Below are positions 1 to 11,080 of a DNA stretch of 64,000 nucleotides, one piece after another. Source of the stretch: Agelas oroides (taxonomy: Eukaryota > Porifera > Demospongiae > Agelasida > Agelasidae). The notes under the pieces are model-generated. The model saw only the letters and a program-made list of their open reading frames with translations. It did not search any database and was not told the DNA's origin. Position 1 is the stretch's first letter, and each line of letters starts with the position of its first letter. The stretch lies in assembly GCA_949130485.1 (NCBI GenBank), contig OX422185.1, forward strand, positions 16,433,011-16,497,010, in the 5' to 3' direction. Position numbers and translations under genes: made by a program.

Positions 1-120
1 CATCCAATTTGCAGATCGGGATGCGTAATGGCACTGGGGTCAATGTTTGCCAACAGCAACGAGCTAATAACACCGCACTGATCAGTAACAGAACTAGCCG
101 TTTCCATTTTCTAAACAACT

Positions 121-260
121 AAGACGCTTGGAACGAGGTTCTTCGAGGAATTTAAATCCCTCAGGGATGATGTCATAATCACCTTGGCTACGCCTCGGTG
201 ACTATATACATCATCCCTTCGGGATTTAATTCCCCAAAGAACCCCTGTTCCAAGTGTCTT
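121..260. mobile_element. foldback MITE, ~140 bp
   Basis: Two arms of about 53 bp are inverted copies with a few mismatches: AAGACGCTTGGAACGAGG at the left and its partner ending CCAAGTGTCTT at the right, around a ~35-bp loop. There is no ORF. The ends read T-AAGAC...GTCTT-A. Confidence 0.75.
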
Positions 261-261
261 A

Positions 262-700
262 CCTATACATGGTCAGCTGAGTGTGCTGAGTTTGCCAGTA
301 TTGAACTTGTAATTGATAATTACTATCCACTGCAAACAATTACATGCCTTTTGTTCATCATTGCAAATTACATCAGTTGTTGTGAAGTGAAATTACAATT
401 ACAAATTACTGTGTTTGAAACCTGTAATCATTACGTAGTCATTATATTTGGTTTTTCAATTACTACAACCCTGGTAGGCTGGGCTTATTTTCGATGGTGG
501 GCCTATTTTCAGAGATTACCGTACATGTACTGTTAGGAATGAATGGGTAGGGCTCGGACGTGCTACCATGTAAGTATTACCATAGTACTAACCTATACCG
601 GAAAACATCACCAGTTTGTTGCTGTCTGTGTGTGTATTGTTATGAGTGCGCAGCATCAGTAACATTACCAATGTCAACAAATTAGGGATATTTTTTCATA
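262..700. other. intergenic; weak repeats and left part of a repeat also at 62.1 kb
   Basis: 262-470 is AT-rich with scattered ATTAC/AATTAC words. About 475-530 holds GGTGGGCCTATTTTC-type sequence related to 55.7-56.1 kb. About 610-700 matches the left half of a repeat seen uninterrupted at 62125-62205. Confidence 0.5.
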
Positions 701-1015
701 GCCTCGTTCCCAGGCCTCCTTCGTTTTTGTTCTTCAGTTTGCGTTCAGTATAATACATGGAAGCAGTGAATGGCAAGAAATGGGTAGGTTCATTCATCAC
801 GTGAGTGGACACGAGGTGGATGTAGGGGGGGAAGGGCCGATATTCAAATATGTATGAACTAAGCTCGAAAGTGAGTTTCTTATGGGTCAAGTCGGGTAGT
901 TTTGACCACACAAGCTCTGAAGTCCAGAACTGCGGTGGAGAGCTCAAACGGGTGGTCCAGCACATTGTTTTTGTGGTTGGCCCCTCCCCTCCTACGTCCA
1001 CCTCATGTCTGACTG
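701..1015. repeat. reverse-oriented copy of the TAGCCTCGTTCCCAGG repeat
   Basis: It starts TAGCCTCGTTCCCAGGCC and runs through sequence that is the reverse complement of the satellite unit that follows, ending in CCTACGTCCACCTCATGTC, which resembles the 48-bp units at 7.8 kb. Confidence 0.6.
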
Positions 1016-1017
1016 AT

Positions 1018-2016
1018 GTTATTCACATGGTGAATGACCCCAGGCTCTCCCCATTTTTTGTTGTTCTTCCACTTCCATGTACTATACTATATGCAAACCA
1101 AAGAACAAAAACCGAGGGAGGCCTGGGAACGGGGCTAAATTCAGTATAGCTTGGTGCTATGTTATTCACATGGTGAATGACCCCAGGCTCTCCCCGTTTT
1201 TTGTTGTTCTTCCACTTCCATGTACTATACTGTATGCAAACCAAAGAACAAAAACCGAGGGAGGCCTGGGAACGGGGCTAATTCCAGTATAGCTTGGTGC
1301 TATGTTATTCACATGGTGAATGACCCCAGGCTTTCCCCATTTTTTGTTGTTCTTCCACTTCCATGTACTATACTGTATGCAAACCAAAGAACAAAAACCG
1401 AGGGAGGCCTGGGAACGGGGCTAATTCAGTATAGCTTGGTGCTATGTTATTCACATGGTGAATGACCCCAGGCTTTCCCCGTTTTTTGTTGTTCTTCCAC
1501 TTCCATGTACTATACTGTATGCAAACCAAAGAACAAAAACCGAGGGAGGCCTGGGAACGGGGCTAATTCCAGTATAGCTTGGTGCTATGTTATTCACATG
1601 GTGAATGACCCCAGGCTTTCCCCATTTTTTGTTGTTCTTCCACTTCCATGTACTATACTGTATGCAAACCAAAGAACAAAAACCAAGGGAGGCCTGGGAA
1701 CGGGGCTAATTCCAGTATAGCTTGGTGCTATGTTATTCACATGGTGAATGACCCCAGGCTCTCCCCATTTTTTGTTGTTCTTCCACTTCCATGTACTATA
1801 CTGTATGCAAACCAAAGAACAAAAACCAAGGGAGGCCTGGGAACGGGGCTAATTCAGTATAGCTTGGTGCTATGTTATTCACATGGTGAATGACCCCCGG
1901 CTTTCCCCATTTTTTGTTGTTCTTCCACTTCCATGTACTATACTGTATGCAAACCAAAGAACAAAAACCAAGGGAGGCCTGGGAACGGGACTAATTCCAG
2001 TATAGCTTGGTGCTAT
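1018..2016. repeat. 143-bp tandem satellite, 7 copies
   Basis: Each copy begins GTTATTCACATGGTGAATGACC (at 1018, 1161, 1304, 1446, 1589, 1732 and 1875) and ends with GGCCTGGGAACGGGGCTA plus a short linker. The copies are nearly identical. The unit is the body of the TAGCCTCG MITE family (single copies near 8045-8155, 10852-10985 and 23098-23222), so a transposon has been turned into a satellite. Short frames on both strands are repeat shadows. Confidence 0.92.
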
Positions 2017-2125
2017 GGTGGTAGTGATTTTTATCATGCAAACCTCTGATTTCATTGCATGTTGAGGTGTAGTGTGCATGAACAATCAACGAACCACATC
2101 TCCCTTATAAAACAGGCCTGACTCA
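2010..2125. repeat. right part of the 62.1-kb repeat, plus a repeat shared with 45.6 kb
   Basis: GTATAGCTTGGTGCTATGG onward matches 62213-62280 (TTTGATTTCATTGCATGTT). From about 2078 the words GAACAATCAACGAACCACAT and CTCCCTTATAAAACAGG are the reverse complement of 45628-45672. Confidence 0.6.
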
Positions 2126-2192
2126 TTATCTTGGTTTTAGAGACGAAGCGAGTGCCGTACATATTATAACTGTTACCTAGGCAACATACATG

Positions 2193-2943
2193 TACCGTAG
2201 TGTCCCGCTAATACGCCCCCTTCGAAAATACGCCGCCCCCCCCCCCCCCTCTTTTCCGCCAAAGTTCCTGCACAGGGTAGTTTGACTCGTTATAACGCCC
2301 CCCCGGTGAGCGTCTTCTGGAACATCAAAACTACACGTGCTTACTATACGTTGCAAGTGCGTTCAGTAAGACTATAGTAGTCGGTGAATCTTTTGTAAGT
2401 TTTGTAGCTTTTAGAAAAGCCGGTTAGATGTTCCAAGTTTTAAGCTGCTAGTTTAGCAAACAGGTTTATCAGTCTGTCAAGGTGTTTTTGTTTCCCTCTG
2501 AAGATGTACACGCACGGAACCACGAGTCCTTTCCCATCAACTTCAGAACGTCTTCTGTCACCATTGACGATGCAAGTCAACTCTTGTGCAAGAAATACCA
2601 GCAGACTCTGGAAATTTCCCGTGGTACATGACCGACAGTGTTGCCGTTCTTGAGGACAGCTACAGCGAACTCGTCGTGAATGTTATTGACCTCGCGTTGA
2701 ACTGGCAGCTCTTCTCCGATGTAGGGAAACCACGCAGCTTTGTAAACATGATATCCGCGAACAGTACTCTCGATCCTGAAAGTCGTCGCCATAGTTAGTT
2801 GATAGTGAAAGGCATTGATTTCATAAGGGGGGGGGGCTTATTGTCGAGACTAATTGCATCCTCGAATATAAGCCCCCCCCCCCCAACTTTAGGTGGGATG
2901 TAGTGTACAAAATGGGGGGGCGTATTAACGGGACACTACGGTA
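2193..2943. mobile_element. TIR element with G/C-homopolymer ends and TA target site
   Basis: The termini are CCGTAGTGTCCCGCTAATACG and its inverted partner (CGTATTAACGGGACACTACGG), flanked by TA on both sides. The inner ends carry poly-C/poly-G tracts. The same family is at 36806-37112 and 52850-53123. This copy is the only one with coding potential (HIRAN-like, minus strand). A TA target fits the Tc1/mariner-type or other TA-targeting families; no transposase is seen. Confidence 0.8.
2440..2792 (-). pseudogene. HIRAN-like domain ORF carried in a TIR element, frameshifted
   Basis: The first 60-odd residues contain GYHVYKAAWFPYIGEELP, then QREVNNIHDEFAVAVLK and TVGHVPREIS. The RE..N..D..AVAV....VGHVPR pattern is that of HIRAN-like domains (DNA-end binding in HLTF/Rad5; common as stand-alone ORFs in invertebrate mobile DNA). 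After CWYF at about 2595 the frame is lost. One frame over it continues with LAQELTCIVNGDRRR and PCVYIFRG to a stop at 2440-2442. The whole frame is therefore about 117 codons broken by a single-base shift. It lies wholly inside 2193-2943. Confidence 0.65.
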
Positions 2944-3140
2944 TAAGAATGTTGCTCATAATATACAAGATATTATCTTATACGTTGCCTAGGTAATTGG
3001 TTATGTATTAGTTATATCCCTCCGGAGGGGTGTGGTCGTTTTACATATTGGTATCTATATCGGGAGTTGGTCATTTTACACATTGGTATGGAGCAGTCTT
3101 GTACCATTGGTGTTGGGCATACATAGCTTAATTGACACTA

Positions 3141-4308
3141 ATCTTGTACCCAGACCCCACCCTCTCACAAGGAAAAATAGTCTGGTGAACCAAGTCGAAG
3201 TTTGGGAAGGTATAAAACCTGGAACGGAATGGAGTGAAATGGAACGGAATGGAACCGGGAGTAATTGTTGCAGAATACGAACATGGACACAGGATATGCT
3301 ATGGAAAATTGGTGTTAATATGCCAGGCTTATCAATGTACGGAGAGCTGATCTCGCATCCTGTACCAGCCACCAAGACGGGACAAGCACCCAGCAGACAG
3401 TATAGAGCCCCACCAAGCATATGAAACATTCTAGCTGTCTACCTGGAATCTTTGTCTGGCGTCGCCAACCCTTCACTTACAAGGGATCGGCGGTGTCACT
3501 CCCGTCTCTAGCTCTGGATTCAGCTGTGGGGAGTAGAGTTAACTCCTCTGTGGCTCACCCTGAAACAGCAAGACAATGGTACCACATTCTGTACTCTCCA
3601 CACATACGAAACAAGCACCACCAGAGAGCGTCCGATGGCGTGTCAACCTCCAGCAAGCTAGGTCAGTTGTTGGCTCACCCAGGACATGTATTACCGATAT
3701 ATAGCTAAGTTTAGAGGTAGCTAAGATGCTTGCTTGGGTTTGTGCTAGAGCTGGTTTCTATAGTACAGAATGTGAGACCCATTTCCTGTTCTATTTAGCA
3801 ACCCATAAGCTAACATGACCCATGGCTGAGCCCATAGCTGGCTATGTCCTACCTAAGCAGTTTGATACGCTTGATGTGGCTCTCTGTTGGTGCTTGTCCC
3901 ATCTTCGTAGCTGTTACAGAATGCGAGATCAGAGTCCGTACACAAAGACTAACTGTTCTAACACAAATTTCTGGCCACGTGTCCAGCATCCACGTACGTA
4001 TTGTGCAACAATTACTTCAGGTTCCGTTCCGTTCCGGGTTTTATACCTTCCCTTGAATTTCTTGGGCCAGCGCACACTTTTGTGAGTGTCACCTAGCAAC
4101 ATTCAAAACATTTTGGACCACACCCACTCCAAAGATGTTCCGATACTTGGCAAAGTTTTACTGCTGTAAGGGAAGTGCTAGCTACATAATAATTAGCTAT
4201 CTCACTATCTCATTGGTCCTTACCACATTTTGGGAATAAAGAGAAATTGACTTCATTCACCAGACCGTTTCTCACCAGGAGGCGCATGCGGGCTGTGCAC
4301 AAGACTAC
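3141..4308. mobile_element. MITE (family also at 60.49 kb) split by a second element
   Basis: The left end CTTGTACCCAGACCCCACCC with AGTCTGGTGAA and the right end TTCACCAGACCGTTTCTCACC...GTGCACAAGA are inverted and match the intact 280-bp copy at 60490-60772. The middle is interrupted at 3204-4052. Confidence 0.7.
3204..4052. mobile_element. nested inverted-repeat element, ~850 bp
   Basis: The ends are GGGAAGGTATAAAACC and GGTTTTATACCTTCCC. Subterminal sequence (GGAACGGAATGGAACC, AGTAATTGTTGCA) is also inverted over ~110 bp. The flanks TCGAAGTTT and TTGAATTTC may be a diverged 8-9-bp target duplication. Short frames at 3421-4085 look like chance. Confidence 0.65.
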
Positions 4309-4344
4309 CAATGTTCAAGACCACTCCCCAGGGAGGGATATTAA

Positions 4345-4430
4345 ATAACCTGCTACCTAGACAACACCACTGTAGACCAGAGATATGAGCAACATTCTTA
4401 TGTGTTGCCTAGGTAACAGCTCATATCTAT
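4345..4430. mobile_element. small palindromic TTGCCTAGGTAACA MITE
   Basis: AACCTGCTACCTAGACAACA is opposed by TGTTGCCTAGGTAACAG, with an ATTCTTATG core as in the copies at 2164 and 14275. Confidence 0.65.
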
Positions 4431-4449
4431 TGTATATGTTACAGCTGGA

Positions 4450-5100
4450 TTTCAAACCTTTGACCGGTTTTTAAACTGTTCAACCGGATTATAAGCTGGT
4501 CAGCCGGATTTAAAACCGGTCCGGTTTACGCAAAGTCAAAAAGCGGGTCAATAAGCCGGCGTGCGCGGTCGAAAAGAGGGCCCACGCATGCACTGGACGG
4601 CTTACCACCTCGTGCGCGTGGTCAACGGTCTTTCAGGTGTGCCGATAAAAGCTACTGGAAAGTGAAGCTGCAAAACAATCTGGGAACGAGGCTAGTCAGC
4701 ATGTTAATCTTAGCTTTACTTGTTAATCTCACAGGCGAGACCCAACCAATGCCAGCGCGGATCGATTTCAGTATCCGATCTGTGCTGGCGTTGGTTGGGT
4801 CTCGCTTGCGAGACTACCTTGCTTGGTATACTTCAGTAAATCGTTTGGCCAGCTTCATGCACTTCGGGCCACGGGCTGTTTGTTCGGCAAGCTTGTACAG
4901 CTTTCATGCCGTTCGGGCTGCTTGTAAACCATTCGGCCAGCTTCCAAGCCGTTCGGCCAGCTTTCAAACCGTTCGGCCTGGTTTCTAAACGGGATCACTT
5001 TGCTACGTATTATTGAAAGCGGGCCAACCAGTTTAAAAACTGGCTGACCGGTTTATAAACCGGTGGCCCGTTTACAAACTGGTCAAGTTTGCAATCGGTT
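4450..5100. repeat. foldback element rich in ACCGGT words, with inner hairpin
   Basis: The left half (TTTGACCGGTTTTTAAACTG, CAGCCGGATTTAAAACCGG) is roughly inverted relative to the right half (CCAGTTTAAAAACTGGC, GACCGGTTTATAAACCGG). Inside, 4735-4805 is a near-perfect 33-bp-arm hairpin (GCGAGACCCAACCAATGCC). 4850-4985 has ~20-bp repeats of CCGTTCGGCCAGCTTTC. Confidence 0.6.
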
Positions 5101-5376
5101 CGCAACATATACAACTGCAAGTCTATGCTGACCTGGGAGTGGTTACTGTTGCTACAGAACTGCTGAGTAGTATCAAGGACCCATTGAGCTGCTGAAGCCC
5201 TTGGTAGTATGATGGGAATTTACAAACCTAATTACCATTACCAGTACAAAAGCTTCCTTCAAAGAGCTTGGGCAGACACTTGTCTCTATGGCTAATGTAT
5301 ACCAGATGTTATGGTGTATGTATCTTTTGCTAGTGATTACCTAATTTGATATATAGCTACCAGATAGCAGTAATTG

Positions 5377-6034
5377 GGGAGACTATAAACACTGGACCAG
5401 ACCGAGGACAGGGACCCAAGGACTGGGGACCCAAGGATGTAGCTGTGTTGCACTTAGCTTTCAAGTTGTTCTAAGCTAAAACATACGGCTGTATCGTTGT
5501 GAGTCATAGAGTCCGCATTGTTATATACACAAAAGACACTCTTCACACCGATTGCGCTATTTCACATTATCTGCTAGCTTCCTTTATCCTTTCTTCACTC
5601 TGCAAAACTCAAGTTTATTGCATGCAAGAGTACTAGTGCGACTAGCTATACACACAAAGGTCCTGGGGTCAAAGGTCACATGCAAATAGTCTCAAGACTC
5701 TCTCGTGCAAGTCTGTCTTCGTAAAACTGTCATTAGACTACACTGGAGCTAGACCAATCTTCTCTCTCGCTGGAAGTTCCCCGCCCCCAACTCGATAGAC
5801 TAACACTGAGGGTCAAAGAAGTGACAGGATAGTTTGAAATAGCTTTGTCTGCTATAAATAACACTTTCGGTGTGCATAGCGACGACGTACAAGACATAGC
5901 CATGAGTTAAGCTCGTAGCATTAGCACAGATTGTCTGTATAGTTGTATTTTAATTGCTACAGTGCAACACAGCCCTTAAGACTCTGGGTCCTCGGTCCGG
6001 TCCTTGGTCCCGGGTCCAGTGTTTATAGTCTCCC
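5377..6034. mobile_element. TIR element with 9-bp target duplication
   Basis: The ends GGGAGACTATAAACACTGG and the exact inverted partner flank a 658-bp body with no recognisable ORF. The target duplication CAGTAATTG is at 5368-5376 and 6035-6043. A 9-bp duplication is typical of Mutator-like elements; the family assignment is inference. Confidence 0.8.
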
Positions 6035-6584
6035 CAGTAATTGGCAAGTTGTGATAATAGATAAGTGTCTGAGCTAGTTTATGGCTTGATGAAATTGTGA
6101 GGGGGATGATACTAAGCCCAGAATTCTCTTTGTAAAGGGGGTGGGGTACACATGCAACTAACGCCCGAGCTTTTATCATTGAGTGCTCCATCACTAGGCA
6201 GGACCCCAGACATTTGTGTGAAAACTGGCTTAACTGTTAAGAAACTTGCTTTTGGGTTTAGTATGCACATATTTGTAGTTGGACACCGCCCCTCCTACAC
6301 CCACCTACATCATTCCTGGGAACAAGGCTAAGTTCACTTGGGTGGGTAGTTTTTGTAGTGATGCATGGGACTCATGCAGTCAAGTGTCCAGGGCTGGAGC
6401 GAGTGGTAGGCCTTGCAGAGATTTGTCCCTACCAATTTGGTATAGGATAGAGCCCTTACATGAGGGGCTTTAGCCCACTTAAACACCCTGGGGACTGAAG
6501 GCAGTGTTAATTGGTCAAGGGGTGCAGCAGGAGACCAAGTAACACTGCCCAAGGATTCCCAATGGTGTTAAACCCTGAATGGAT

Positions 6585-6752
6585 GGGATCTATCTGACTT
6601 GGACCATACCCTCATGGCAATTAATTGAGCCTGGGGACGAGGCTAGGGATCTATCTGACTTGGACCATACCCTCATGGCAATTAATTGAGCCTGGGGACA
6701 AGGCTAGGGATCTATCTGACTTGGACCATACCCTCATGGCAATTAATTGAGA
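6585..6752. repeat. 61-bp tandem repeat, 3 copies
   Basis: GATCTATCTGACTTGGACC recurs at 6587, 6648 and 6709. Copies are joined by GCCTGGGGACGAGGCTAGG, the end of the TAGCCTCG MITE family. Confidence 0.85.
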
Positions 6753-7666
6753 TGAGTATTGTGTGCGGGCTTTATCCTACATAAACACCCTGTGAACATC
6801 AGAGCTTCATGTATGGCACAGAAAGTGCGTTTGTGTTCCCCTGGCTTTTGAAGTACCAGCTCTTCCTCCTTGCATACCTGTACTTAGCCTCGTTCCCAGG
6901 CCACTCCCAGATTTCATCTCGCAGCTGTGGAGAACTCGGGAGAAACCCTGGTACCATTAGGATGTCACGGACCGGAAATGGTGGACTCGGTTAGTACGTA
7001 ATATGGACTCAGTTTTGTAATGATGTCCATGTAATATGCGACCAGCATACGTTTTGCCAACAGCTACGGACTTCGCAAGTGAGTGTAAGAAATCAGAACT
7101 TGACGAATTGGGTGTGTGTTGGGGCTTTCCCTGTCCTTGGCGGAAGTGCTGCAATACAGAACTAGAAGCTAGTTAGTAGTAGCCAATGGCCATTACTAGT
7201 TACTTCCAGCTTTATAGAGGGCTGACTTAAGGATATCCTTCTTCTCCAGCTGGAGTACACGTGTACCATTCTGGTACATCCCTCCTTGCCTGTGGCAGTG
7301 TTCTGATGTGGTGGAATGGGGAGAGAAAGACTTTTCGTGTACTCTCTGTGGCATTTCATACACAACCTTGTTTTTTTTGTTGTATACCACAGTCGCTGTA
7401 GTTTATGGAACATTTGAATTATTGAACACAAAATCTTAATTATTTAATATGCTCTAATTCATGGAATGAGTTTGACAAGTGTTCTAATCAATGGAATGCT
7501 AGTGACTAACATAGCTACTTACGTGCTTCCCTAGGTAGTGAACAAAAATTGGCTAGCTACCTAACTGCTTTGCAGATCTGCACTTCACAAAAACCTTGAA
7601 GACAGTACGCCAGGTACGCCAGCACAATCTATGGGCTCTGTACACATGCTACGTACTTTAAGATTA

Positions 7667-8155
7667 GCCTCGTCCCCAGGCTCTCTCCTCAAAAACATCA
7701 TTCACGCATCATCATTCACATGATCAATGTAGGACGCTCCCACTTTAGTAGTAATTGTCATGTGATTTAATAAGCTGCCGTGCAATATCGGTACTATACC
7801 TCCCTATGTCCACCTTGTGTCCAGGTTTTTTGAATGTGGACCCCTCCCTCCCTATGTCCACCTTGTGTCCAGGTTTTTTTAATGTGGACCCCTCCCTCCT
7901 TATGTCCACCTTGTGTCCAGGTTTTTTGAACGTGGACCCCTCCCTCCCTACGTCCACCTTGTGTCCAGGTTTTTTGAATGTGGACCCCTCCCTCCCTACA
8001 TCCACCTTGTGTCCAGGTTTTTTGAATGTGGACCCCTCCCTACGTCCACCTGTTGTCATTTACATGATAAGTGTTCCCAGGCCTTCCCTGTTTTTCACCA
8101 CTCTTATCTTGAAACGTAAACTGAAAATCAAAACATGGGGGAGGCCTGGCTAGCG
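7667..8155. mobile_element. TAGCCTCG-family element containing a 48-bp array
   Basis: The left end is TAGCCTCGTCCCCAGG and the right end GGAGGCCTGGCTAGCG (degenerate). The body holds the 48-bp array and a segment like 23098-23222. Confidence 0.45.
7796..8055. repeat. 48-bp tandem repeat, ~5 copies
   Basis: TATGTCCACCTTGTGTCCAGG followed by TTTTTTGAATGTGGACCCC repeats with a 48-bp period. Because 48 is a multiple of 3, both strands show repetitive open frames; they are shadows. Confidence 0.88.
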
Positions 8156-8202
8156 TATATGTTGGACCTTTTCACATAATTTATACGTGTACTGTGAAGT
8201 GA

Positions 8203-8641
8203 CAAAGCTGCAAGTAACATGTTAGGAGAAATGATCTAACGTATTTGCTGTCCATTACCGCAGTCCTTATTAACTGATTGATGAGTTGCTAGACCCTCCA
8301 TGTGTCTCAATGATGGGGAAACGAAACTGCTGTTACCATGGTGATGCTATATCTTCCTTTGTCTTATTTTCCTTTTTTTTCTGCCTATTGTAAACAGAAT
8401 TAGACAACCATTTATACAACCATTTATACAACCTGGTTGTCTAATTCTGTTTACAATAGGCAGAAAAAAAAGGAAAATAAGACAAAGGAAGATATAGCAT
8501 CACCATGGTAACAGCAGTTTCGTTTCCCCATCATTGAGACACATGGAGGGTCTAGCAACTCATCAATCAGTTAATAAGGACTGCGGTAATGGACAGCAAA
8601 TACGTTAGATCATTTCTCCTAACATGTTACTTGCAGCTTTG
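8203..8641. repeat. perfect inverted repeat: 208-bp arms, 23-bp loop
   Basis: 8203-8410 and 8434-8641 are reverse complements with no mismatch that I could find, including the 8-base homopolymer run. The loop (8411-8433) is TTTATACAACC repeated with CA. No TIR family name or target duplication was recognised. Confidence 0.93.
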
Positions 8642-9320
8642 CAATAGCTAGCTAAATTGCTTCGTCAGTGGGATGATATGGGAACACTTTCACTTTTGTG
8701 CTTTTTTTCGTGGATGTCAAGAGCAAGATGGTTTTTTACCGTCATTTCAAAGCGGACGGTTCTAGATCCACTTTTGAGAAATTGTAGGTTCCTTTGTGTC
8801 TGCCAACGGGGAGGTGAAATGCATCGTTGATGAGCTCCATCCAAAGAAACTGAGAGGGCCTAGACAAAGTTTACCCCTGAGCAAAAAGCTTAGATGTGGA
8901 AGTAAGCAGCTGAGCCATTCCCAGGACCAAGGGCTTATCTAGTAGTGTTACCATTGTGGATCTTGTTTCTGTTTTGCCTGTTGTAAACAGACTCTGCATG
9001 TATAGGTGAACAGTTAGATGCCAGTTGTACCACTGACCACGCTGATGCTGGTACATCCTGTCTTTGGATTCCCCTAACCAAGGTGTTGTAATGACAACAG
9101 GTCTGGTTGGATGTTGCTTAGCAACCAAATTTTTACATTCTCCAGATGGAACAGTGTGAGCACATTGGCCCTTGCTCCCTCTGAGTTCAGGGCCATAGCA
9201 AGCTGTTTAAAGGTGGAGGAATTGAATCCTCCAGTGTTAAATTTACCCAAAAACTGGTGTACCCCTACACAATTACACCATTTAGAGGTGCCAATTGAGC
9301 ACTCTCAGCTGGTGTCACCA
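8642..9320. other. intergenic, no feature recognised
   Basis: Short frames only, with none showing a motif or codon bias that stands out. Confidence 0.4.
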
Positions 9321-9323
9321 ATA

Positions 9324-9535
9324 TTTGACCTTTGAAGAACGCCACAATGTGGTGCTATTCTAAATCCTCTGGTGCTAAACATGCCCAGGAAGCTGGTGTA
9401 GTTCCTCTGAAGGTGGTGTGGCCAATATTTGACCTTTGAAGAACGCCACAATGTGGTGCTATTCTAAATCCTCTGGGGCTAAACATGCCCAGGAAGCTGG
9501 TGTAGTTCCTCTGAAGGTGGTGTGGCCAAAGCCTT
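9324..9535. repeat. ~104-bp direct duplication
   Basis: The block beginning TTTGACCTTTGAAGAACGCC is present twice back to back (from 9324 and 9428), with near identity. Confidence 0.85.
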
Positions 9536-9540
9536 GTGAT

Positions 9541-10695
9541 GGTAAGCATGCAGCAGCTAGTGGGGTCTGGGGGCATGTTCTTCCCGGAAAACTTTTAAAT
9601 TAGACGCTAGGAAATCATTTCTGAGGCCCTTTTTGGGAGTGAGACTTATCGCCTGCAGAATTTTGATACTTGTCCACACTGTGAGGTGGTGATTGCAGGT
9701 TGCTCGTAACCTGGCACACGTAGCAGCTATATATGGAAGGTGCCTGCAGCAAATATTTGTGTTCCTTACTACCTATGATATGTTTCTTGGCAAGCAAAGT
9801 TCTGGTTGACTAGATTGCGACCGCATGGATCTGGATCTAGTGAATCATAGATTCCGCGTTTCAACATAACAGTAGGCAACAATTCACATATTTGGCTTCA
9901 CTACAACGAAGGAATACACATCAAGTGAACCGAAATGGCTTCAAATAACGCAGAATCCTTATGTAGTGTCACCTTCTGTCAGCTTATGGAATAATGTTTA
10001 CACGATGATGGGTACATGTAGGCTAGTTTTTCAAGGATGGCCCAGCTTATACTACCATGGATAGTACACTCAAAGTGCACATGTGGCAAGTTGGAAAAGT
10101 GGTCGGGCCAAAACCCAACCTGCCTGACTGCTTGGTACGGCCATGGAGCTATCTTGTTTATGCTATCAATTCAGTGGAGTTTGATTTGGCATATGTAATC
10201 TCATCAGTTGCAGTTTGGATTCATCCAGGTCTAGGCAGTGGCCCACCTCCTTTTAGCAGGGTTTTGCCGCCATGGTTTAGATCCCTTTGGTTCCAGCAAA
10301 ACATGACATTTCATAATTACATGTTTGTGCCAAAAAGGGGAGGAACTCTGGCTATATTCATGTGTTATTATTGGATGAACTCTGAAAATATTCATGTAAG
10401 TATTCATGACTTATTGGAACTTTGAGTACACAAAGGTTGCAAGCGTACAAGTGGGAGGTAGTGTGGACCAAGGTCCTGCAACTGAGGTGACCCATCTTAG
10501 GTTAAATCAACCTCCAGTTTTTTCTAGTGAAGCTAGAGTCAGTGGTTTGTACAGATGGTCACATGTCACATGTGGTCAAGATCAGACAGACCTTTCCTTC
10601 TTGGTCATTACAATATGAGTGTACTAAACTGTAATGAACTGTGCTTTCAGGTATGGTGTCCATCTCATGACCTGATAATGACATGTGACCTGATT
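9541..10695. other. intergenic, one unrecognised 122-codon frame
   Basis: The + frame 10057-10425 shows no domain, repeat or splice context. I treat it as chance. Nothing else was named. Confidence 0.3.
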
Positions 10696-10699
10696 GTAG

Positions 10700-11080
10700 A
10701 TAAGTGACCTTTGCTATCAGAGTGCCAAATATTTAGGTACCTTCATTCATGGGTCTCCCCCATTTTTTGTTGTTCGGCTTTGCCTTCACAAATATACATG
10801 AAAGATAAGTGACCTGTCAGAGCTACACCTAAGCCAAATATTTGCACATAGGTAGCCTTGTTCCCAGGCCTTATGTCCATCTCACATAAGCGTTCCCAGC
10901 CCTTTCCCATCTTTCTCACTGCTGTGTATTATTGTGAACACAAAACTGAATGACCAAAAATGAGGGAGGCCTGTGAACGAGGCTGTCTAAATATTTGGCT
11001 TAGCTGTAGCTCTGATACCAGAGGTCACTTATTTTTGTGTATAGAATGACGAACAACCAAAAATGGGGAAGGGGGAGGAT
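10700..11080. mobile_element. compound foldback with an inner TAGCCTCG-type copy
   Basis: TAAGTGACCTTTGCTATCAG and CCAAATATTTAGG are answered by inverted CTAAATATTTGG and CTGATACCAGAGGTCACTTA. Within it 10852-10985 (GTAGCCTTGTTCCCAGG...CCTGTGAACGAGGCTG) is a single copy of the MITE behind the 143-bp satellite. Confidence 0.55.

Larger units (their letters stand above)
2164..3004. mobile_element. palindromic TTACCTAGGCAACA element, interrupted
   Basis: The left end AACTGTTACCTAGGCAACATA and right end GTTGCCTAGGTAATTGGTT are inverted. Uninterrupted relatives occur at 4345-4430 and 14275-14340. Here the element is split by the TA-flanked insertion 2193-2943. Confidence 0.7.

Noticed and set aside
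7755..8153. 132-codon frame with 16-residue repeats
   Set aside because: It is a product of the 48-bp tandem repeat, open on both strands; repeat artefact.
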